Origin: Miscanthus floridulus
Taxonomy: Eukaryota; Streptophyta; Magnoliopsida; Poales; Poaceae
Length of the DNA: 64,000 nucleotides
Assembly (NCBI RefSeq): GCF_019320115.1
Contig: NC_089591.1
Coordinates: 21,616,502 to 21,680,501, forward strand
Reading direction: 5' to 3'
Below are positions 11,818-22,028 of this stretch, piece after piece. Position numbers and translations under genes: made by a program. Within the stretch, counting starts at the first letter, position 1, and every line of letters starts with the position of its first letter. Below the pieces are notes generated by a model that worked only from the letters and a program-made list of their open reading frames with translations, had not been told where the DNA came from and did not search any database.

Positions 11818-12562
11818 AAGGAAAAAAGTCCCGCTCAACGGACTTAAAATGGTGAGCCTTTACCAAAGGTAAATCGGTAGTTATCTCATATTTAGTTTCA
11901 AATGCGTATTTAAAATTTAAAATTTAATTATTGCAGATGCATCAATTTTTTTTAAAAATGTTTTTTATAAAAATTTAAAAAGTAATAAAACTTTGTTGGA
12001 AAAACCAGTTTGAGCAAGTTCTGGTTCAAAACCTGACCAAGCCCCCAATGGCTATCTTCAAAATGGCAGTTGGAAGCAACTTGCCAAGGGGGAAACAACG
12101 GGACCACCAGTGGGTTGGGTGACCCGTGGGGTCAGCCCACCCTACCTGGTAGCCGCTAGTGCCCAGGTTTTTGAAACGGTAACTAGCCGTTGCCCCTCCC
12201 CAGTCTCGGCTGTTGGAGCTCAGATTCAAATAGAGGGTTGGGGTATGAGCTCGTCACTCACAGTCTACTCTCCACACTCTCTCAATCTCTCAAACTTTCT
12301 GTAAGTTTTCTTTACAAAAACTTTCCCACAAAGTTTGAGTGCAAGAAAACTCTACAAAAATTTCAAGCCTAAGGTCCCAAGTCAAGCTCTCGAGTTGATT
12401 TTTGCTAACGTAACCCGCTCTCGAGTTTTGTTTGCTTTGTCGTTGTTTTGTTGTCACATTGAACAAGCTAGGGAGGTGGCTTTCTGGTGCGCTCAAGAAG
12501 GCCACAAGCTCAAGACGTACGCATGGTAGCTCAAGCACGGAAAGCCTGATGCATGAAGAAGT
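11818..12562. other. leader-like region upstream of the split ORF
   Basis: AT-rich DNA (11870-12000) is followed by a mixed-GC stretch and CT-rich tracts ('ctctccacactctctcaatctctc' near 12270, described not transcribed) of the kind found around plant transcription starts. No clear TATA box. Overlapping frames on both strands (12110-12304, 12290-12778) are not convincing. Confidence 0.3.
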
Positions 12563-12939
12563 ATGCCAACAGGATCGCAAGCGGAGTCGATGGAAATGGA
12601 GGATGATGCACCCTACCTCGACTTGGAAAGAGACCGGGAAATGCAAGCGTACACCCTCATCAAGGATCATGACTTCGACCACACGCCGGCATATGACCCG
12701 GACCTTCTCAAGAAAATAGCTATGGATGCTGACTTCATTACTGTCTAGAAAGTTGTTGGATAGGAGGGTGTTCCCCATGTCTGGGAGGAAGGTTCTCGCC
12801 TTCTGACTATTCAGTTTTTATGCTTCATAAAACAAGTTGAGAATGGGATATCTTTCCATTTTTATAGAGAGTTTTATCTTACATGAAAAGATCTCAGCTC
12901 ACTTCTTGGCTTCATAGGAGATGCTCTCTTGACCTTGAT
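12563..12939 (+). pseudogene. split extra ORF of a Tat/Athila-like element, 5' part
   Basis: ATG at 12563, with Glu/Asp-rich residues, then HTPAYDPDLL, VWEEGSRLLTIQFLC and SSLLGF. These resemble a family of extra ORFs, of unknown function, that I associate with grass Tat/Athila-like elements; the match is from memory and has not been searched. The frame has three stops where Trp is expected (TAG after FITV, TAG after KVVG, TGA after FYLT), all readable as TGG with G-to-A changes, and a one-base frameshift near 12914. It is cut at 12939 by an insertion and resumes at 31121, where the flanking CTTGAT recurs. Not functional as it stands. Confidence 0.5.
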
Positions 12940-15131
12940 TGTAACAACCCAAAATGTTGTTCCAATTCGAACCTTGACCCTAGCTCTATGGGAATTCTAT
13001 CGGAAGCCCTGAGTCTACATAGTTGTTCACTTGCGGAGATCCCAAGTGCCCTGAGCCAGTATAGTTGCTATGAATTTGCTAACTAACCCCGTGAAACCTC
13101 TCCAGAAGACCGCGGTCAGGTTGATAACCAAAGAAGTGGAAGACTCTTACTCGGCTTCAAAGGCAACTAACGGATATCATCGACATCCTCCCAATGTTTG
13201 AAATCACCTCTTGAATATAGAGTCTTGATCCTTATATCACCCCAACACTTGAAATAATTCAGCAAAGACAATGATTTAGCGGAGAGTCCGCCAGGATTAC
13301 CGCACAGTCCGCTGAATCACAGAACAGTGAAGGAAAGTGGAAAATGAGTTGTTTTCCATTTGCCTTGCTTGGACCCACATTTTAGCATGAATTGGATTCT
13401 TTCATCAGCTGAAGCGACTCCACTTCACCCCCTCCCACACTCACTCATTCATTTGTTACTCTCCCTCTCTCTATACTCAAGAGCAAGGATGAAACCTAGA
13501 ACTAGAGAGAAAGAATGGGAGAATGGATTGGAGAAGGAAAGGAAGAAGAGGAAGAAGAGAAGCACCAGCATCATCTCATGGACCTCTTCAACATCTTCAA
13601 CCTGATCAATGATTAGCTCAAGAAATTTTTTTCTTATTTCTTGGATTTTTCCCCAAACACCTAACTTGTGATTTTTGGTGCAAGATTGATGATTTCTTGC
13701 TAGTGGTCTTCATCTAGTTCAATCACCCATGCACCCCTTGGATTTTCTTGAGATGCATCTTTTTGGAATTTTTGCAAGATGAAGCTCAAGAGTGACCAAT
13801 CCATATCTTGGTTGTGGAAACAAGGATTTGAGGAAGTTGTACCTCCGAGTTAGATTTCATGGAAACTCTCAAATCTCAGAGCTAAGTACCTAATCTCAAT
13901 CCCAAGATTTATTCTCTCTTTTCTCATATTTTTGGTTTAATCCCAAACCCATAGATGCACTTGCGAAATCTAGCTCAAAACTTAGCTACCCTAAGCCTAG
14001 CAAGTCACTTAAGCTACCCTAAGAATCCCCTGCATGTGCATGAACCACAGCTTAGCACATCTAAATTTGAATCCCAAGAAAACCCATGAAAATCATGAAC
14101 ATAGGTTCTATCGACCATTTGATAGAGAGTCCATCAAAACTGATGGAGAGTCCTGATAACCCACAAGCTTAGCCAAAATAGATGGCTAGAACCTTTACAC
14201 CCTCTCTGAGTGCAATGTCGGAGCATCCGCCGATTTCATTAGAGTGTCCACTAAATTATAAAATGTTCCCTAGTCAACCTAAGAGTACCCTATTTTCTAT
14301 GGAGTGTCTGTGACAGCCACTGGAGTGTTCACCAATTTATAAACCTAAATTGATTAGAACACCAAGACTTTCTAGTTCTTACTAGAGTGTCCATCAAATG
14401 ATACGGAGCATCCATTGAGTACCGAGTCAACAAAAATGTGTAAGTCCTAAATCACCTTCAATGGAGAGTTTGTAGACTCTAATAGAGCCAACCCAGAACC
14501 AAGTAACCTTGAAGTCTAACCCAGTGCAGTGTCTGCCACTTGTAGCGGAGGGTCTGCCTAGTTAATAGAAGGTGTCTAGTTTCTTAGAATCTTACCCAAG
14601 CGATCAACAATACTAAACCACACATAGATTAGAAGTAATGCAATTGTAGAGCTTAGTTTAGATGTCTCTTCCCAAGTTCCAAATCAACTCTCAATCTTTA
14701 TCTCTATCTCTTTATCAATCACCCCAATTCCATCCATCTTGTCTTTCAAGATTCGTTACGAATGTGAGGATCGTGTATAAGTCATCATTGTCAGCTTCAG
14801 TTGTTCGAATAGCCCCCACTAGTATGAACCCTATTTTGGATACTTATTACTTGTCTCATTATGAGTTTTCATTTCATTTGAATGTGATTAAAAACCTAAT
14901 ATTGTTCCATTAACTTAGAATTACTCATCTAATTAATCCTAGCCTACATTTAATAATTGAGTTGGGATTCGTTATATGCTTATTCTTAGTTGCTTAGCTT
15001 TGTTAGAAGTCGAGTTTAAGAAGGGAACTCACTCTCGCACATGTAGGATGCTACATTGGGTTAATTAATTACTAAAGTTTTATGAGCATGACAACTTATC
15101 TAGCTTTCCAAATTATGACTAAAGATCAACC
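12940..15131 (+). mobile_element. LTR-like insertion (continues at 31098-31115)
   Basis: It starts TGTAACAACCC, the usual start of grass chromovirus LTRs, in the middle of the split ORF. Skipping the nested element B, it ends at 31115 just before a second copy of CTTGAT. Left CTTGAT is 12934-12939 and right is 31115-31120, with a TTGAT duplication if the insert ends at 31115. Its total length is about 2.2 kb with no pol motif, so it looks like a solo LTR. The 3' terminus is TATAATC rather than CA, a weakness of the model. From 13270 to 14570 a degenerate 'gGAGwGTCCrcc' motif recurs many times. The frame at 13360-13605 is low-complexity. Confidence 0.45.
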
Positions 15132-17980
15132 TGTAACACCCTAGGTGTTTGGCTTCCACATTTGCACTTGCATTTCATGAACATGAGCATCATTCATCCA
15201 TTCATGAGCTTATATTGCATGAAACATGTTTTCAAAACATTGCAACATATTGTTATATTTCATGTGTGTTTGTTTTAAGAAATGAATAGTGTGCAACACT
15301 CAAGTGCAACATGTGCAACTCACTTTAGTGAAACATGGTTAGTTAGTACTATGCAACAAAATCATGAAACATGTGAAACATGACTTTGAAACAAAGGTAA
15401 CATTTCACTTGTTTTTCCTTGTTTCAATGCATGTGATGCTTGATTTTGGTGTGACCAATGTGTGGTGTGGCTAATTATCCTCTTAAGCAACTTAGTTATA
15501 CTTAGAATGTCATTAGGAACAATGTTCATGTTGATCATTTTGCCTAATTAGGTTTCCAAGTCATGGTTTGACTACTTTAGACCCCTAGAGCTCCTGGGTT
15601 TGACTGTTTAAAAAGAATAGCTTAGAGTGTTTGCATGTCTGAGCAACCTAAAGCAAAGTTGTAGCAAATTTTATGAGGAACAAACTTTGTTTAGGAGCCA
15701 AGTCATAAAAATTGCAGAACATGCTCAAAAAAGGACCCACAAGTTAGTTTGAGGTCTATTTGGAAACTCTGAAAATTTTCTAAGTCATAAACCAGGATTT
15801 CAGTTTCGTGTACTCAACTTTGGCATGATTTTTCTCATGATCCTTTGAGAATTAGGTCTTGGTCCTATAATAGGAATTGAATATAGTATGAAGGGCTACA
15901 ACTTTCATTTATATTGTTTTCACTGATTCTTCATGGTTTAGGAGATCAAGCACAGTCAATTCTTGCTGGCAGACCTTGATCTCTTAACTGAATCGGAGCT
16001 ACAGTGCTGACCGGCAATAGAAACTGGCCACCACATGACCACCTCCACTTGAAGCCGCATCCCTCTTCCCTCCCAGTGCTCACATTCACTCTCCTTCGCC
16101 CCCTCCGCTCACAGCAGCAGCAGTAGCGCGCCGGCTCCACCATTGCCGCCGAGCATGCGCCATCGCCTAGCTCCCTCGCCACCATGAACATGCTGCATCT
16201 AGCTAGCCCAAAGCTCCTCTGTGTCCTCCTATACCTCCTCCACCTCTTAGCTAAGCCTATCAAGTCGAGGTGAGGGCACATTTGTCACTTCCACCGCCAC
16301 CGCCATGAGCGCGACCTCGCCGGAGTTCGAGGCCGCCGTGGTCGGGATGGCTAGGGTCCCTCTCATCCTCCTTTTCCTACCTAGCTAGCTCTGTGGTGAC
16401 CTCGTGAAGCTCGTACTGAGCTCGAAAGAGGCAATGGGGGCTCGCCATTGCTAGCACTGCCACCAGAGCTCCGCCGAGCCACCGTGCGCCATGGCCGCCT
16501 TACCTAGAGTCCGCTAGAGCTTAGTGTTAGTAGGTCAATCGATGTGGGAGATCATGGCGAGCACGGAGGTACCCTCCTCTCGCCGGTGAAGCCACCATCG
16601 GTGAGCTTCGCTGCTGCCATGCCATCATAGTCGCCTCTCCTATTTCCTCTCGCTGACCTATGGGGTCATCTGACCCGAGGGCCCCGCTTGTCAGTGACTA
16701 AGTATTAGAAGCTAGTTCAAATATTTCCTGTTTTGATGCTGTTTTGTAAAAATTGTATCTCCAGTTTTGTAGATCCAAAGTGAGTGGTTCCAATTTTGTT
16801 AGGATCATAGTGAAGTGTAGTATTTAGGAAAAATATAACATGAACCCTTGTAGTGGAATTTTTGGATGAATTAAATAGGAACTTGAAATGTGTTTTTAAA
16901 TGCATGCAAACTTGTTTAAATTATATCTTGAGTTTCTGTGCTCCAAAAATTATGAAATTTTGTTGGTGAGCTATTCTGGATTAGTAGAAGCTTTGGTAAA
17001 CATTTGAGAGTCATTGCATGTATGGTTTGTGAGGTATAGATTTTCCTTTTATCATTGAATGATCCTTGTGTGAATTTTTGTAATTTATCTAGGAATCCAA
17101 TAACCATGAAATTTTGTGGGGGATGTCCTAGTACCTTAAGGAGGCTAGGAAAAATATAAAATCTGTTGCTTGACACTTTTCACTAGGGTTTCCTAATTAT
17201 GTCATTTTAAGCCATTATGTCTTATCATTTTTGTGTAGGATGTTATACTTGCTCAAATGATGTGAAATTTTTATAGTGGTCTACTTGGAGCATGTAGTAC
17301 CTACTGTAATTTTTGTAGATTAAATGGTGTAGTTCTCCTATATGTTTGTCATTTCTCTTAATTAAATAAATAAATTAAGAAAGGCATTAAAAGAAATGAA
17401 TTGGTGGTGAACACTTTACTTTCTGGTGTTCTTGTGACATGTGTAATAAGTGAGTAGAGTTGGTTTTGTCCAATTAATTGTTTGCAACATAAGTTAATAA
17501 ATATTTCCTATCATTATGTCTTTCTGGACAGTTCTCGGGACTTTACAAAGTTCCCGATGATATTTTGGTTTACTGGGAATGTGGTGAATACAAAAGTTGT
17601 AAATAACTTATGTATCGAGCTCCTATCAAACTTTTGTGGCATTTGGCCTAGTAGTTTAGGAGTTACAGGATGTTCAAAGTTGGATCACAGAGTTGCTTGT
17701 TCTCTGTCTTGTTTGGACCTGATCATGTAATTCTGTAAATTCGACCTGGTAAAGTTTGGAATCATGCCTTGAGGTCTAAAAATGAATTGTAGGTAATTTC
17801 ATAATCTTTCCAAATTGTCTTGTTACATGTCATTTGGAATTGTAGATCTTCAGTTTTGGATCAGTTTACTACACCGCTATATAAGTTCCTGTTTTGCTGA
17901 AATACGAATGATTGTGTGTGCTTAGTTGTGATGTTCTTGTTGATTGTTTAGGTGCTAGCCTAACTTGAGAACATGCTTAG

Positions 17981-18022
17981 GTGCTGAAGATGAGCAATTG
18001 TACATTAGATTGTATAAACTTG
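17981..18022 (+). other. LTR mini-exon, B 5' LTR (shortened)
   Basis: Bounded by 'cttag' and a GTAAGT donor. It encodes EDEQLYI.LYKL in the frame that joins to the block at 18153. In the 3' LTR and in subfamily A the mini-exon is 54 bp. The length difference here is a multiple of three, so the frame is kept. Confidence 0.4.
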
Positions 18023-18152
18023 GTAAGTTAAAGTGATTTGAATAGAGCCTAAGTTGGAAAATGAGGACTACAGTAAGCATGTGCATTCCCCGAGCATCCC
18101 TAACTTCGTTCATGTGCATCCATGATATTTCTCTTGTGCGTTCATGCAATAG

Positions 18153-18371
18153 GTGTGCCGGTGGGAGTGACGCTGCTGGAGTTTGAGGGAGCGAGCTAGG
18201 AGGAGGAGCCCGAGGTGTAGGAAATCGTACGAAGCAGTCGCCGAGGAGGAGTTGCCTGAGTGCCCTGACCACCGTCCTTCCTCTTTTCTGAAAGGCAAGC
18301 CTCGGAGCATATTAGGCCTCCCATGTTTTTACAAATACCTTGAGTATCTCTTATTGTTGATGATGTATTAA
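18153..18371 (+). pseudogene. conserved LTR coding block, B 5' LTR (broken)
   Basis: It follows 'gcaatag'. The conserved frame reads VPVGVTLLEFEGAS and then meets TAG where the 3' LTR has CAG. A second CAG-to-TAG follows (GTGTAGGAA), with a one-base shift nearby. The LPECPDHRPSSFLKGKP end is still readable in another frame. Confidence 0.5.
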
Positions 18372-19331
18372 GTATAAGAGTTGGTTGGAACCAATTGTTG
18401 CATTATATATTCATCCTTGTCCAGATATCGTACTTGAATCCTATTTAAGTTCAGGAATGGGTTAAATGCTTAGCCATGCTTAGTGCGTTAGAAGTCAGGT
18501 GATTTCCTATCACCTGCGAGCTTTAGGATGAGGTGGATCACGGTTGGCTATATTTGCTATCGTGGAAAAGAACCATGTTAATAATGAATTAAGACCGAGC
18601 GGAGTCTTGTGTAGGGTTGGACATAGTGACTCCTGTCTATGTCGTTTAAGGACCGATACTGTTGTACGTCCTTATGTCATGTTGAACGTAGCCTAACATT
18701 TAGCTGGCCGGATAACTCGTTCCGACCGCAAAGCTTAGTAGCTTGATTTAGGCCAGGGATGCGAGCAGGGGTCCACAATCTGGATGGAAGTAAGGATGTG
18801 CGGGGAGCCATTGGCGTAAGCCTAAGGGCGGGTTAAGTCACCGAGCACTCATGGCATAGTGGTTCTCTGATTTTGCAGCACTGTTTGGACTCGCGACTCC
18901 TGAATTGTACCAAAGGTGACTTGTTTGCGACCCTGTTGGGGGAAGCAAGGTTTGTGTTAGGAATACCCCTCCAACTGGATAGGAATCGATTTGAATCACC
19001 GTCTCTCCCGGATAGTGAGAACTTGACTGAGCAGCGGCAACATAGATTCAATTAATTTAACTGATATGGTTAAATGGATGATGATGATAATGTTGCCACG
19101 ATTTATACCTGCTATGGTTATTAATGTTTGCATCTTAATAAAATGATTGCTTAGTACAAGTGCTAATATAGATGATAGGGTAATGGCTAAAAGTCACTAC
19201 TAGTTTAGGTTATGAGTTGATCATTATTACTTATGCTTTTCCACAAAAAGAAAGTGTCAGCCAGATCCACTAAATTAAGCTATGCATGATCCTTGGTGTC
19301 ATTTGTTTTGGTTTACGATGGGTAAGTCTAG

Positions 19332-19353
19332 CTGAGTACATTCTCGTACTCAG
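19332..19353 (+). other. conserved LTR hairpin, B 5' LTR
   Basis: CTGAGTAC-ATTCTC-GTACTCAG: a perfect 8-bp stem with a 6-base loop, 449 bp before the LTR end. The same stem recurs at the same relative place in subfamilies A and C. Confidence 0.6.
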
Positions 19354-19375
19354 GGTTTATTCCCTCTTGTTGCAG

Positions 19376-19437
19376 ATGACCTTCTATATCAGGGCTTCTG
19401 TAAGTATTGTCTCCACCCAGCGGGTGATGAAGACTAG
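19376..19437 (+). other. terminal LTR mini-coding block, B 5' LTR
   Basis: After 'cttgttgcag', 19 codons run to TAG 19435-19437 with YQGFCKYCLHP and a DED end. The distance from acceptor to stop is identical in subfamilies A and C. Confidence 0.45.
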
Positions 19438-19803
19438 ATCATAGGCATGATCTCTGTTTCCCTTATCCGAATGCTTTTGCGGGTTGTGATCAGAAAACTA
19501 GTATCTGTATTTGAACATGGGTGTGTAAGTTAAACTATTTGCTTCCGCATACTTTACAAGACCTGTTTTGTAATAACGATGACTCTGAGGTGTTGTAACC
19601 TATTTGCAAACCATCTGGGAAATGTTGTAACATATGATATGTTATATTGAATTACTGTAATCTTGGTTGTATGCAAGTTGGTTTGAAATCCTTCATGGTT
19701 TCAGTTGACTACCGGGTTTATATGGCTCAAGTGTGAGAATTTGATTGTTTCGGCGATTGTTTTTGTACTTGTGCTCTTATAAATTGGTCGGTTCTGTGAC
19801 AGC

Positions 19804-19815
19804 TGGTATCAGAGC
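19804..19815 (+). other. primer binding site of chromovirus B (tRNA-iMet)
   Basis: TGGTATCAGAGC, two bases after the LTR end. It is the standard complement of the 3' end of plant initiator tRNA-Met and marks the start of minus-strand DNA synthesis. Confidence 0.9.
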
Positions 19816-20101
19816 TAGATTCAACACTAAACATGTCATACGGGTATTTAAAACAAAAGCTTTTGTTGTGAAAACGGTTTTCCAACTTATAGTTATATAT
19901 AAGTGTTCAAAAATAAAAAAATTTATGGTGTACTGGTGATCACATCCCTTGTAGCCCACTTAAGGACTTCTAGGTGGCTTATATATAATTACTAACTTGG
20001 GGGAAATTGATTGTTTCTATTTTGTCGTCCATGCGGCATGCTATTGCATGGGTGCCATTTGCTTGAATGGTAATGTATGGATCAATTGCCGCTACGCCAA
20101 G

Positions 20102-20350
20102 GTAAGTGTGAGCTGTGAGAGCATGACCATCCAACTGTCGGTCTAGGGGAGAGTTAGTTGTGGTTACTGGAGTATTTACATGTTGCATACATGTATATAT
20201 GAAGGTACTTAATTGTGGGTACATCTGTCAGGTAGTTTGGATACCAAAGTATATATATCTAGGGATGTATGTATGGAGAGTATCTTAGTTACTACTTTCA
20301 TTATTAGCATTATATCTTGTTGGGTTGGGCTGCAATGAAGTTTTCTGTAG
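20102..20350 (+). other. putative leader intron 1, chromovirus B
   Basis: Donor AG|GTAAGTG and acceptor TTTTCTGTAG|GTAC. The homologous interval in subfamily A (42018-42253) keeps both sites while the inside has diverged, which supports real splicing of the 5' leader. Confidence 0.45.
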
Positions 20351-20403
20351 GTACGCTAACAACACACCGTGTAGATCGACTAGTTACCGCTAATTGAGAG
20401 AAC

Positions 20404-20602
20404 GTATGTATGCCACCGTATATTCCGCTAAAACTTAACTTTTCTTAGGTTTGTGAGGACATACGAAACGAGCATGCATCATATTCACTCATGTCATTCA
20501 TATTGCATTACTCCCTCCCTTATAATTGCTTATCCCAAGTATTAAGTTCCATCTCTCAACAAAATAATTCTCTCACATGAGTTGCATCCCTTTTTGATAC
20601 AG
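20404..20602 (+). other. putative leader intron 2, chromovirus B, ending at the ORF0 ATG
   Basis: Donor GAAC|GTATGTATG, conserved in subfamily A. The acceptor 'tttttgatacag' is immediately followed by the ORF0 ATG. Length 199 nt, against 198 nt in A. Confidence 0.4.
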
Positions 20603-21674
20603 ATGGTCGCACCCATGTTTCCTACTAGTAGCAGCACCTTTTTGGACCAGTTCGGTATGCACCCACCTTGCTCTGGAGGGTGCTCAGTTCAGTTGGGTAC
20701 CCAAAGGCACCTCGCTACACGTGGAGGCAGGCGGTACCATTGGGAGATGTACCATGGTACATTGTGACCTTTATAGTGCCGCAGAACCCCACGAGACCAT
20801 TGTGGCATGGGTGGAACATTGAGACTGATGGGCAAAGCCCATGGGAAGCCGCTCAAGTGGTTGCCCTTGATGTGCTAATGGATATAGCATAGAGCTTCAG
20901 GGATGAGTTAGTGGGTGGACCAGCTTCATCCATTACCCGAGTGGCTCCTACTGAGGCTGAGTGGACTCAAGAAGTTGGTCAAGCTTTGGTTTGAGGCCGT
21001 GGTGAACGTGTTCAGAGCGACAATGCTAGGAATGAGTGCTATCATGGCCGTCTTGAAGCTTTGTCGAGTCAGGCAGGACACCCTTTCTAGTGTGTTAGAA
21101 GAAGCTGGCAAGGCAATGGCAACCGAACACAAGTTCAGGTTGCGTGCCCACAAGTATCGCCGTAGGGTGGATGCATGTGGGTGAGCTTAGCAAGAAGTAG
21201 AGGAGATTCGAGGTATTGCAAATTATTGCCTGCAGCAGTGGGGTCAAACAGCACGCGAGAGAGACGAGCTTCATAACCAGCTTATGAACCTCACCATAGA
21301 GAGAGATGAGGCAGCATAGGAGTTGGATCATGTGACCCATCATAGAGATGCAGCCTTAGAGTTGTCAGAAGAAAGACGTTAGGGCTAGATCATGGCTAAC
21401 CACAATGCTTTCCAAAGGGAGCATGAGCTCCAAGAGCAACTTGAAGAGCTTCAGGTTGAGCACCATCAACTGAACAACCAGTCTATTTCCTATTCCTCAC
21501 CCCATACCAAGGTATCCAAATGTGGGTGGACCTCAAGTGATTGAGGCTGATGAAGAAGAAGAGGACGTGCACATGGATGACAATGCAGCTGAACCTGCAA
21601 ATGAAGAAGAGGAGGAAGATCCGGAAGAAGTCCAAGGCATCTCTGATGTGGACAGCGATCACTTCGATGAGTAG
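20603..21674 (+). pseudogene. ORF0 of chromovirus B (domain + coiled coil + acidic tail), decayed
   Basis: The ATG sits directly on an acceptor-like CAG. After a frameshift near 20690 a folded-looking domain appears (GYPKAPRYTWRQAVPLGD, then VPQNPTRPLWHGWNIETDG and WEAAQVVALDVL), a type I associate with extra ORFs of grass elements. It is followed by a Glu/Arg/Gln-rich coiled-coil region (RERDELHNQLMNLTIERDE; REHELQEQLEELQVEHHQ) and an acidic C-terminus ending SDVDSDHFDE. There are several stops and frameshifts. ORF0 of subfamily A keeps the coiled-coil and acidic parts but has an entirely different N-terminus (an H3-like tail). The role is unknown; an interaction or targeting protein is possible. 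Confidence 0.6.
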
Positions 21675-22028
21675 TTAGTTAGCAAGTCTCACTAGTTTAA
21701 GCTTTTGCAGTCATTGGTGTAATGGACCTAGTACTATGACTGATGTGGGATGTACCTTTGAATTCAAACTTGGCATGTAATGTACTTTATTCTGCTCCCG
21801 TCGGGATGCGTATCTTGTTGGTTAAGTTTAAAAACTTGTCATGTTGGAATGCACTGCGTATGGCACTAGTAATCTAATTGATGATGTGGTGATTAGGAGA
21901 ATGAATTATTGCCTCTGTTTATTGTATGAAGTTTTCATTTTCTCAAGTAAATTCAGTTTCACATAATTACATTGTTCCTCTCCAATGTGCTAACATCATC
22001 AATAATTGCTGGTTGCGCATGGTTGCAG
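21675..22028 (+). other. ORF0-gag spacer of chromovirus B
   Basis: AT-rich noncoding spacer that ends in an acceptor-like 'catggttgcag' abutting the gag ATG at 22029. The same arrangement is found in subfamily A. Confidence 0.5.

Larger units (their letters stand above)
15132..19801 (+). repeat. 5' LTR of chromovirus B
   Basis: 4670 bp, TGTAACACCC...TTCTGTGACA. Landmarks in order: a terminal palindrome AACACC-CTA-GGTGTT; a cluster of (G)AAACATG/GCAACATG words (about 15200-15400); a GC-rich segment (about 15960-16700); the mini-exon 17981-18022; the coding block at 18153; the hairpin 19332-19353; the terminal coding block 19376-19437. Compared with the 3' LTR, its mini-exon is 12 bp shorter and its coding block carries stops. 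Confidence 0.92.
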
